Source: Gibbula magus (Eukaryota; Mollusca; Gastropoda; Trochida; Trochidae). From it: a stretch of DNA of 64,000 bases. The position numbers were made by a program, and so were the translations under genes. The stretch spans positions 48,436,130 to 48,500,129 of the forward strand of contig OW388297.1 of assembly GCA_936450465.1 (NCBI GenBank), written 5' to 3'. Below the pieces are notes generated by a model. It worked only from the letters and a program-made list of their open reading frames with translations. It made no database searches and was not told the origin of the DNA. Below, one piece after another: positions 1 through 10,200 of this stretch; the first letter of the stretch is position 1, and each line of letters starts with the position of its first letter.

Positions 1-165
1 GCGCAGTGGTTAGCGAGTTTGGCTTTGGATCAAGAGGTCTGGGGTTCGAGTTCTGCCAGTGGCACAGCAAATTTGTCTGCAGTAGCGAACTGTTCTTCAT
101 GCAGTAAGGTTTGGGTGCAATGCTACACTGAATTTCAGCGATCCCATCATTGTATTTCACACCAC
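1..165 (+). repeat. tRNA-derived SINE, 5' end cut by window edge
   Basis: The first 65 bases carry a tRNA-like head: box A lies at the very start (GCGCAGTGGTTAGCG) and box B around positions 44-56 (GGGTTCGAGTTC). The body that follows matches the better-preserved copy at 57275-57588 on the other strand (TTGTCTGCAGTAG, then GTAAGGTTTGGGTGCAA). Similarity fades near 165 and the 3' tail is absent. It is not a functional tRNA gene, because the body continues as SINE sequence. Confidence 0.75.
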
Positions 166-175
166 AGTTTTTAGG

Positions 176-596
176 TATAATCTCACCGAAATGTGAAGGA
201 TGTGTTGGTATGTGCCATCCAGGAAATGCAAGGAGATACTTGAATTTAAATACACAGACAATGATCCTTGTTCACGTACGATTCAAAAACAATATTATTA
301 TTGAAATCAACATATTAACAAAGAAAGTATCAATAGACATAATTTCAATGCTAGGACCAATCCTACTGAAATTCAGTCTACTAATATACCTGATACATAG
401 ATACACTGTATATACTTCGCAAATAAAAAGGGACCACAAGCGGATCCTGACATGTTCAAAAGGGCAAAGGGATTAACTTATTGAAAGGTTACTGCTTGCA
501 ATTTATAGATGCAAATTTCTTGGCCTGAAAGGTTACCCTGCCACCCATTGTGTATTGTGATATGGGGTATTTCAAATATTTACCAAAAAAATTAAT
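176..596. other. no recognisable feature
   Basis: This is AT-rich sequence. A 108-codon open frame at 150-476 has unremarkable composition and no motif, and I do not regard it as a gene. Confidence 0.5.
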
Positions 597-2100
597 AGAT
601 AATAATAATAAGTACATTTGTTTTGCGCTGTATTCTATCCTAACGGTTGCTCAAAGCGCAGTTCATATTCCTAAAGATGATATTTTGAGAAGAAATGCGT
701 CTTCATTCTGGATTTAAAGACAGCTAATGATGGGGAGTGTTTTATGTCATATGGGAGAGAGTTCGAAAGATGAGGAGCACAAAATGAGAAAGATCTAACA
801 TCAATTCTGGCTCGTACAGGAAGCCAGTGAAGTTTCATTAGTATTGCCGTTACATGGGATGATTTTTTACAGCCACCTATAAGTCGGGCAGAGGCATTCT
901 GGATTCGTTGAAGCTTCATGAGGAGATATTGTCTAATGTTAATGAGCAAACTGTTGCCATAGTCGATTCTGGAGAGAATCAGAGACCTGACCAATTGACT
1001 AGTGGCATCCTCTGTCAGTAGATGTCTGATCTGGTTCTTCTCAGATGGTAGAAGCATGTTCTACATGTGTGTTCTACATGTTTGTCCATTGTCATGCTAG
1101 AGTCCAGATAGACTCCTAAGTCTTTGACCACATCCGAGAAAAGTATTGATGAATCCCCTATAGCAAGCGTGGACTCAGGGATATCTGTCCGTTTGGAGTT
1201 GGAACCAACAAGAATAACCTCAGTCTTGCCATCATTTAGCTTTAATTTGTTGGTTACCATCCATGATCTAATGTCAGATATACAGAGTTCAAGATCATGT
1301 GTGGCTGCAGAAGAGTTTGATTCAGTAAACGACTTGTGTAGTTATGTGTCATCGGCGTATGCATGGCGAGGAACATCATGGTCATCAATGAGTTCGCTCA
1401 GAGATGCCGTATACAGGGTGAACAGGAATTGTCCGAGGACGGAACCCTGTGGTACCCCACATGTAAGAATGATTGGATCCGACAAGGCATCATCGATGAC
1501 TACTGAGTGACATCTTTGATGAAGATATGATAGGAATCACTTGAAGGCACTGTACTGGGCTCTATATGCAGACTGGTACTTGTCGTTGAGACCAAATGAT
1601 TCAAGATGTGCCGGGAGTCAAAGTTTCACCGCCTTCTTAATGACCTTAGACAGGAAAGATAAATTGGAAACTGGTCTGTAATTCTTCAATATGTTCTTAT
1701 CAAGTCCATTTTTTTCAGAAGAGGCTTCACCGGCGCTTTCTGGAATCTTGAAGATTCAGAACCAGTAACTAGACTTGGGCTAGGATATCTAGGTGGTCCA
1801 GAACTACGGTGGTTGGAACTGGATCTAATGTGAAGTAGGTTGGTTTGGAGTGTCTGAGTTTAACAATATCTGATTCCAACAGTGGTTGAAGGGTATCTAA
1901 AGATGCTTCCGTTGAAGGGTCAGCACTATTCTCTGCAACTAAGAGTTGATCAACAGAGTCGATTTTGTCCACAAAGAAACAGCTGAAGTCAGCTGCAAGG
2001 GTGCCATTGTTTGTTGAGTCCGGTAAAACTTTGTTGTGTTCCTTTCCCATAAGTGAGAACATAAAGTTATAAAGTGCACTTGGAGAAGTTGCTTCGATAA
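597..2100 (-). mobile_element. decayed L2/CR1-like LINE, ORF2 3' part
   Basis: Minus-strand conceptual translation gives, in order, the region before the reverse transcriptase (FFVDKI, then LDPVPTTVVLDH, 2062-1769), the core with HAYADDT near 1350, then NKLKLNDGKTE and DLGVYLDSSM (1260-1015), and the C-terminal LQRIQNASARLI and LHWLPVRARI (1057-671). These are typical of L2/CR1-type ORF2 proteins. The frame is broken by several shifts and stops, including one after YADDT, so the copy is dead. The minus-strand 3' end runs into an ATT-type microsatellite at about 597-612, as expected for such elements. The 5' part (endonuclease) is missing, consistent with 5' truncation. Clade is assigned from motif style only. 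Confidence 0.85.
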
Positions 2101-3575
2101 ATTTGGGTCTTACAATATTTACTTAGTCTTAGTAGGCTTTACAGTAAAAGGAGAGCGTGTATTCATCTTCAATCAGATTAAGATTAGGTAATTTACAAAA
2201 AGGAAAAATCTTTAAACATTGTTGTATTTAACAGTCTCTAAACTAAGTTTAAATTTACGACGAAACTTAGAATCTCGGGAAAAAAATGCATCACGTCATT
2301 ATATGTAACAATGTTTAAGGAGAATCTGCTGATCAATTTTCCTGACATTATATTGCAAGTAAGTTTTTTGGGGAAAAATAATGTTTAAATTACATCGATA
2401 AATATATGGAATATGTATCTTTCCCATTTTCAAATGAATGAATTGAAACTATAGAAATTTAATCAAATCACCATGGCCGTGTGTTCGTGTTAACATCGTT
2501 ACATTTTCGAATGTGAGAGAGGGAGCGTGCTGACAGGATGTGTGTGATAAAGGATGTCACATAACAGTCAGACGGGGCCGAACGTTTAACAAGATGACAA
2601 TGCTTTGATGTCATGAGAACGGTGACACAAGTTATGATGTAACTAATAGTAAATAAGTAGTTCAGTGCTTGCTATGTGTCAAACATGAGCTCAGTATGTA
2701 TTGGTCAAAGCAAACAGCCAATGATATTTCCAGAAAAAGAAAAAGTGCAGAAAATCCATAGAAGTTAGAAACAGATATGTACATAATGATTAATGACAAC
2801 AGATTACCATGGAGTGAAAAAGTAACCTAACACTGTATGTTTTTTAGTATTTCTCTTTCTTAAAATTGTTAAGTTATTTTCATTATGTATATTATTATCC
2901 AGTACTTGATGAGAGTTAAACAATTCCCATAGTTATACATCGTAAGTTCCACTTTCTAGAATCAAAATACTTTGAGATAGTATCATACATAATGCATTCA
3001 TTTCATTTCAAATGTTAAATAATGGAACAGATAAACGTGAAACATAGAAATGAGATATGTTGGTGCTAGCAAGACGATCCCGAATGTACATCCGCTAGTT
3101 ATTCAATACAAATCTTCGTTACCACTAGTCTTAACTTGTTTAAAGCGAGATCTGATTGCTAGAATCATAGTCTGACATAGCGGAAAATGGTCAGTGACAG
3201 ACAAGCACATGATGTAACGCTATAGAATTGACACCTCAAAATGAAACCCCAAAAAAAGACAATGGCGGTAGATTTACGCTGGAATCCACTCGGCATTATC
3301 GGAGATTAAACAATAAAAAGACATGTGTACAACAACCAAAGTTAATTCACGACTGAACAGAATAAGCCAACATTGTTTCTACGTGACGGCTATACGAATG
3401 TATAATGAATCATTTCCGCGAAACCTACCCCACTGAGGTTAGAATATCTTTAATATAGTTTACCACTAACACTGCATATTACTTGAACACCTAAAAACCT
3501 CTACAAAAGTTTGGATTGGCTTTTGAAATGAGCATTGTTTGTTTTACTTTTCCGAAATCAATAAGAACGGTAGTT
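2101..3575. other. AT-rich sequence without recognised features
   Basis: No open frame with recognisable motifs and no clear terminal repeats were seen on either strand. Confidence 0.5.
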
Positions 3576-3577
3576 TT

Positions 3578-4262
3578 TAACCCCCGGGTGAAACCCAAGG
3601 GGGTTTATATCCTGGCACAGCCCGTCTGTCCGTCCGTCCGTCCCGAAAAGGGTACTTTTGTTCTGAAATCAACTCCCCCCACAGTTTTAGACCGATCTTT
3701 CTGATCTTAACTTAACACATGCTTTGGATATACATCGGAGATACGCCTGTGATTTTTTGGGACCGATTTGATTAATATTTTTAGAATTATGGCCCTTTAC
3801 TTATAGAGCGCTCAGCTTTCCAACTTCAGACTGACAGTATCTGTGTTCTTAAATCAACTCCTCCCACAGTTTTCTTTTATCAATATTTCTGAAACTTTAC
3901 CCATGCATTCGATATACATCGGTGATACGCATGTGCTTTTTGGAACCGATTATATTAATATTTTCAGAGTAATGGACTTGACTTAGAGCGCTCATCTTTC
4001 CAATTTCACACTGGCAGTAACTTTTAATTCGTCAGCATTTGAACATGTTATGTTTCAAATGTCACACACTGAAGTTATAATCTTTGACCATGTGACCATT
4101 TTGTGAGAAACTTAACCATGGCCATAATTTGTTATTGATTGGTGATAGGCCTTCGATACTCGACATGCTGATACATTTTAATAGGTCGTGAAATTACCCT
4201 TACAATTCAAATGCTGATTTGGAGGATAAGGAACCCGGGGGTTCTTGTGCTCTCAGCGTACC
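3578..4262. repeat. interspersed repeat with internal tandem duplication
   Basis: The left edge (AACCCCCGGGTGAAACCC) and the right edge (GAACCCGGGGGTTC) form short inverted termini around a CCCGGG core. A TCCG run (GTCCGTCCGTCCGTCC) follows the left edge. Inside, a unit of about 180 bp occurs twice, at about 3659-3841 and 3842-4021; both copies contain AAATCAACTCC, GATATACATCGG, GATACGC and TAGAGCGCTCA. It looks like a non-coding DNA repeat with a duplicated core; the family is not identified. Confidence 0.55.
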
Positions 4263-4651
4263 CTTGTTACCTCTGTTAGACAAACACATCATAATTGTTT
4301 TTTCTAAGAACGTATTTCTAAGTATACAAGTGTATCTCTATTTTTTCAGGCAAAATCTCACCGCTCTTGTTTAGTAGGGGTTCCTTGAAAGCGGATAACA
4401 GAACCAACACTGAGGTTTACTTCCACTGGGACTGTCAAAGGTGTTTCCTGAAATTGGCAGAGAAAAAATTAAACAACCACTGTGTGTTATTACTTTCAAA
4501 TCAAGGATATAATGGGCACTTTTGTACGTTAAAACCCAAAGTAAGTGATGATCACAACTATAGGTTGTTCAAAAATTTTTGTTATTCATCTATGTGTCAC
4601 GTCTCGGATCTTTACAGTTTATTAAAAATACATCTTCACAAATCGATAACT

Positions 4652-5001
4652 GTAAATGCTTGAATAATCGACTGCCTTGCATAATGGCCAGGTCTAAACC
4701 TTCTTTGAATTTAATAATCGCCTGCCTTGAAAAATCGGCGGGTGGAATTTAGCAAATGTAAATAAACTAATGGCTATCTCCTTTCTAAAAAATAATTCCA
4801 GCATAAGCATACCTATCTATGATATGGACTAGGTTTACAATATTACTAATTTAAAACATACTTTAATGATGTTTTTGTTATGATGTTTAAAAATTTAACA
4901 CATATCATATGGATTCGAAAATAATCGACTACCTTGAACAATCGCTGCGTAAAATCGATGTTCGAAATTAATAATTGGTGAGCAATTATTCAAGGATTTA
5001 T
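4652..5001. mobile_element. short inverted-repeat DNA element
   Basis: The left end, GTAAATGCTTGAATAATCG, matches the reverse complement of the right end (CGATTATT-type, ending at 5001) over about 24 bp with a few mismatches. The 350-bp body repeats the motif ATAATCG.CT.CCTTGAA three times. No coding capacity is seen. It is interpreted as a MITE-like element. Confidence 0.5.
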
Positions 5002-5109
5002 GGTACATACAATTCTTATTAGCAAAGTATCAATCGTACAGGTACAATAAGCTCTAGCTCATTATGTTAACACAAGTTACAAATGATTGCAGTGCTACGA
5101 TCAACTTAA

Positions 5110-5295
5110 GTATTGTGAGGTATGGCACCCTGGACTATTCAGCTTTTCAACTTGAGAAAAAGTCCTAGAGGCTTATTTTTGTTTTACCCATGTAGCCCTT
5201 ATTACAAACATAAGCTTCACCAAATGCAAACTCTTGATCCCAATGGCCATGGTAGCTAATGTTTTCAGCAATTAAGACTCTAGTTCTTCAGAAGA
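5110..5295 (-). pseudogene. possible degenerate sushi (CCP) exon
   Basis: The minus-strand frame around 5275-5175 reads ENISYHGHWDQEFAFGE, then AYVCNKGYMGK, which matches the middle of a CCP domain (small residue, W, F.FGE, Y.CN.GY). An in-frame TAG follows soon after and the final Cys-Trp-Cys part is not recoverable in frame. The next upstream exon of the sushi gene (7071-7252) ends in phase 0, whereas the only acceptors here give phase 2, so it does not join simply. It is either a decayed exon of that gene or a chance resemblance. Confidence 0.3.
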
Positions 5296-5597
5296 AATCC
5301 ACAATACATTTAAAGGTTTCAGAGTGGCAAGTATTAGGGATCACTTGGTCGGTCCTTAAATCTACTCTTTACTAAATCTTATTGTACAACAGTTTGTCTC
5401 AACAGTTTAGCTTATAGTGGACAATTTATGGACAAACATCGACGGATGGAAATGACGATTAGCAAACAGAGGTTTTACACTGCTTTTTTTTGGACCCATG
5501 AATCAACTAATGCGACATTTCATTCAAACTATATGTGTCATTAATTGCGTCATCAATTACGATATCTAGATAATATATAGATAGATAATAATACTAA

Positions 5598-5813
5598 CTA
5601 TTTATAATTATCTCTACTTCTTTTATCGTAGAGTGCAGAATCCTTTTCTACGATATTGTTTTTAGCACCCATAATGAAATACAGAAATATTGATGCAATT
5701 AATGGTATTGATGAGTAAACCCCATATGAAATGGTATGCAAGTCAATTTTTAGAACTGAAGAATTTGATGTTAAGTTGAAAAATGCACTGGAGTGTTTAG
5801 TCCCCAAAGGCAC
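5598..5813 (-). other. open frame with hydrophobic stretch, doubtful exon
   Basis: The 71-codon frame contains a 17-residue hydrophobic segment (SSIPLIASIFLYFIMGA) followed by a polar tail rich in Lys, Asp and Arg, the look of a membrane anchor and short tail. It lies downstream of the sushi exon on the same strand. However, no acceptor gives the required phase 0, so I do not add it to that gene. It may be chance. Confidence 0.2.
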
Positions 5814-6513
5814 TCATAAGTTATAAGGAAATCAAAAAGATGGCGCCAACCTACTTTTCCTCAGGTATCTGCAGAGTGAATATTCATCATACTCGTTTAC
5901 GATATCATGCAAGCGAGCTGAATTATGATTTATTTAATATTGGCATCAAGTCAGATTCAACATGTGAACGTGGTTATTTATGTGAAAATGTGTTTTACTT
6001 TCTTATTACATGTATGTTGTTATAATTCTATCATATTGTAAATACATGGGAGAAGGTTACCTAATTTGGATAACTTGTTCCTTATCCCTTTCTTCATTGA
6101 ATTTGTTACATTCATCAAATCAAGGCAAGACCCTAACACACGTGGTAAAATATAACGTCATCAATGGAATTGCCTTGAGTTTTCAAATGTGTCAAAAATA
6201 GATGCAGGTCCTATTTAAATTGCGTCCCTATTCGCACGTAATGTGTACGCCATATGATAAAACAACTGCATGCATTTTTTTCTGGCAAACGCATGACGCA
6301 ACTCAAGGAAAATCGGATGTAGTGTGGTACCAAAAAAAAAACATAGAATACCAGCTCAGATAATCGAGATATCAACCTGAAAATTACATAACTTGGTATC
6401 ACTTGGTATGGTTCATCATATACAATCAACCACAAAAGAAGCATCAACATATAAAATACAAAGGCAATTCAATCCAAGTGAAAATTCGATTGAAATAGAG
6501 ATAAATCAGGATT

Positions 6514-6690
6514 CAGAGGCCAACTAAACTATATTTGAAATTTCATAATCTGTTAATTTTTCTGAGAAATATGCGTTTTAAGAATTTTGGAAATCATTGT
6601 TTTCAAATCGTGTTAACTAGACGAGATAGGAGAGTCCGAAAGTACTTTTTGGCTGTTTTATGACGTCCTGAGTGTGTATATATTATCGAC
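6514..6690. repeat. dispersed repeat, three copies in window
   Basis: The motif AGGCCAACTAAACTA, then TTAACTAGACGAGATAGGAG and a TTTTATGACGTC-like block, recurs at about 40288-40445 (AGAAGCCAACTAAACTA, CTAGACGATATAGGAG) and in part at 37088-37195 (CTAGGCAAGATAGGAG). It is non-coding and its family is unknown. Confidence 0.55.
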
Positions 6691-7070
6691 ATATTTATAC
6701 ATATGATATATACAAAAATATCATCGTATTAAAAAATATTGATCCAATCAAAACCATCTACACTTTCCATTATGATGCTACGTAACATATACCTTATTAT
6801 TGGAATTCTGTAGAAATTGGTGATTGAGGCTATTATGGGACAATGTAACGACAACAGATTACGGTCCATCACATCAGTCCATCTGGCCATTTGGGCAAAT
6901 AAAGATTAGCATGCAATACCAAATGTTTTATAGTTTTAGATCATTGGGTTGACATTGTACACACGGCCGTCGAGTATTTCTCTCTACTTCGGGTTGAAAA
7001 TGTCAACCAAAACATTAAAGTTATGTTTCATCCTTTTTTCATAATGACTAGTTAATATTGGTTTATTTAC

Positions 7071-7252
7071 CATTTCAGTTGCCACACAAAGTCCTTCAAG
7101 TCCTGCCCAAGTACCGTTGTTGAGACAAGTGCCCGTCTGTGTGCTTGGTTTGTAGAACATATCACAGACAAAGTCCGTCAAAGATTCCTTCATCTTACCT
7201 TCATCATTGAGAACTTTGCCGTTTGGAATCTTCGATGGGAGATCACACATGG
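7071..7252 (-). CDS. sushi/CCP domain exon
   Basis: The 182-bp exon has an acceptor TTTAAG at 7253 and a donor GTAAAT at 7070. The translation shows the CCP framework: CDLP, IPNGKV, FVCDMFY, GTCLNNGTW, LEGLC, with all four cysteines and the conserved Trp. It is phase 1 in and phase 0 out. Confidence 0.7.
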
Positions 7253-10200
7253 CTTAAAGGAATTCAAATGATGAGTTACACGCCAGAAAAATGTGAAAAA
7301 TACGTTTATTGATGTATCTATTATCAACCTGAAAGTCACAATACATCACAAAGCAATTAATGCCCCTATTTCACTACGAGCCGAATTGCCATGAATCATC
7401 ACAAAAGGGAAATGTTTCACATTAGTGAACATTCGTAGACAATTCGTAATTAATTCTTGGAATTCGTAAATTATTCGTAGTTGATTCTGCAACATTCCTC
7501 CAATTCGTGGCATTCGTGAATTTTTTTTGATTTGATCAAATATTTTCACGAATCAACTACGAATTTTTCATTCGTAGTTGCTTCGTAAACTCTTCTAAAC
7601 TTGTATCTGTTTCGTAGTGTTTCAGCATGAACATCTACGAATGTTCGTACAAGTGAAATTGCAGTTGCCGAATGTTTACGAATTTATACACTCACTTTTT
7701 CGTGGCTATTCGTGCTAATTCGGCTCGTAGTGAAATAGGTGCATAACAAGACAAGCTTGGCAAAACACACGACACGACTGGACCAAATCAATGTCATCCC
7801 CAACTCAAGTACAATTTATGAAATGAGTGTATCACTTATCACTTACTATCTATGAGTTTAGTAAGAATGGGTCCACAAAGGACCTACTATATTATATTTA
7901 TGTCGATTATGTAGTAGGTCCTGTGTGGAACCATTCTTATTAAACTGATACATAGTAATATATGGTGCATATTGTATATCCGCATTGAGATAACCTATCA
8001 TTTACATACCGCACAAGAAACGTACATGTTCATATGAACTCATAAAATGTCCAGGTGTAAAAGTGACAGGTTTTCTTCAAAAGTGACGAGGGCGGTAAGA
8101 CTTTCTATTTAATAAAAAGATGTCATGCTCACAAACAGACCTGATGCATCATGCCTATGGAACATTTTTTTTTTTTTTTAAATTACCTTACCAAAAAAGA
8201 ATGGAAAACAGGGAGAAACAAGTCAATAAGCAATAGAAATAAGGTGATATTTTTATTTGTGTTGGCGGTAATAAGCAAATATTATCATTTTGTTTGAATA
8301 GCTAATTGACTTTTCTTAACCCCAATTTCCGATTCTTTTGGTAACATAATGAAGCTTTGAAACAAAACCAGTAAAAACAGTACTGTCACTTTTAACCTTA
8401 GAAATAGTTTATGAGTTCACGTGTATATTTCTGATGCAATCTACAACAATTTTTCAATTGTTACTGAGTGTGGACATAGTGGAATCATATTTTCAAAACT
8501 TTTAATATTTCCATGTGTACTTTACAATTATTGGTCATGTGGATAGGATTATTCAACCAGACGCCTACACGGATAAACTGATTATTATGAATTATGTTTG
8601 AATTGACTCAGACTCAGACTCTTTATTTCGTAAATGATGGCCTGTGAGGCCTATAGTACATTTGCATAAATACAGACTGATCATTGATTTGTTACGAGAG
8701 CGCGAGATGTTCACATCGCATATTAAACATTTTTGATATATAAAGTGCTAAATTATGTATGATAGTAGGATTTTGACTGGACAGCAATTGAATAAACTTT
8801 TGGTTTGATGGATACTTGTGAAAATACATTGGTATATATTTATTTCGTAAGGTAATGTATAATGGGCAAACTAATAGAGTATGGTATTCATCTTCAAGGT
8901 CATCCCCACAACACGGGCACATAGAGTCTGTAATAACTGTCGAAATGGAGCGTCTTTAAGATACAATCTTTAGTTCAGAAGCTGAGCAGCGAAATTTAGA
9001 AAGAGTTCGACGCAATTTAATTGATTTAATTTCCGTTAAGTATGGCTCGTATCGAAGGATGGTCTTAAAGGTGCAATAAACTTGTAAAGTGGAAGATTCA
9101 CTCACACGGGCAAACCAATCTTGCATGCATACGTCTTTCGTTCTTAATTTAAATATTCTAATAAATTGTTTTACATCGCCGACGTCCTGGGCTTGCCAAA
9201 CATATGCAAAGCCATACGAAAATAATATGGATCTAACACAAGATGCCAAATTATAGTAACCATGAGAATCAAAAGTTTTAAGCATATAGTAACAATGTTT
9301 TGTTAAACGATTTTCTGGCATTCTTAGCCAGAATTTTATTACACGAAAATAAATGTTAACAAGAAGAGGCATGCGCCCACATTCACCTAATACTGCGACA
9401 TTGGAGGATCTATAACCTAATCTCAAAACATATTTACAAAATTGTGTATGAACTCGTTCAATTTGTTTATATACTAAAAACACCCCATAGTTCTGACCCA
9501 TATAGAAGGATTGGCTGTATTTTAAAATCAAATATCTTAAAATAAGTGTTAAATGGAAGATCCTGGAATCGATTAAACAATTTCCGAACGGGCCCTATAG
9601 CTTATTCTGCTTGTTTTGCCAAAGTGCTACATGCATTTGAAAAGTTATTTCTGCAAGAAAAGACTACCCCTAGGTATTTGAAATGGGAAACTACTTCTAT
9701 GGGTGTGCCGTTTAATGACCATTTTTCATGTTTTGATAATTTGCCACCATTTTTAAAAACAACTATTTTACTCTTATCTATATTTACCGTTAATCCCCAT
9801 TGTATACAATAACGAGAGAGAATATCAATCTTACGTTGTAAGTTAACTACAGTGTCTGCGAATAATGTAACATCATCAGCAAATAACAGAAGACATATTT
9901 CCTCGATATCACAGTCAATAAATATTCCGTGGGTATCTTCCGCCAGCATCGTATGAACTAACTCGTCAATGTACATAAGAAACAAAATAGGCGATAACAA
10001 ACATCCTTGTCTCACGCCTGCATTTGAGGAAAACATGTCTGTAAAATTATGGTGGCCACTCCGAACTGCTGCTTTAACATTTAAGTAAATATTGTCGATA
10101 ACAGAGAATATTTTACCATGGATTTGCTTCTTGAGTAATATGTACATCAATTTAGACCTGTCTACTAAATCAAACGCCTTTTTAAAGTCCACGAACTTTC

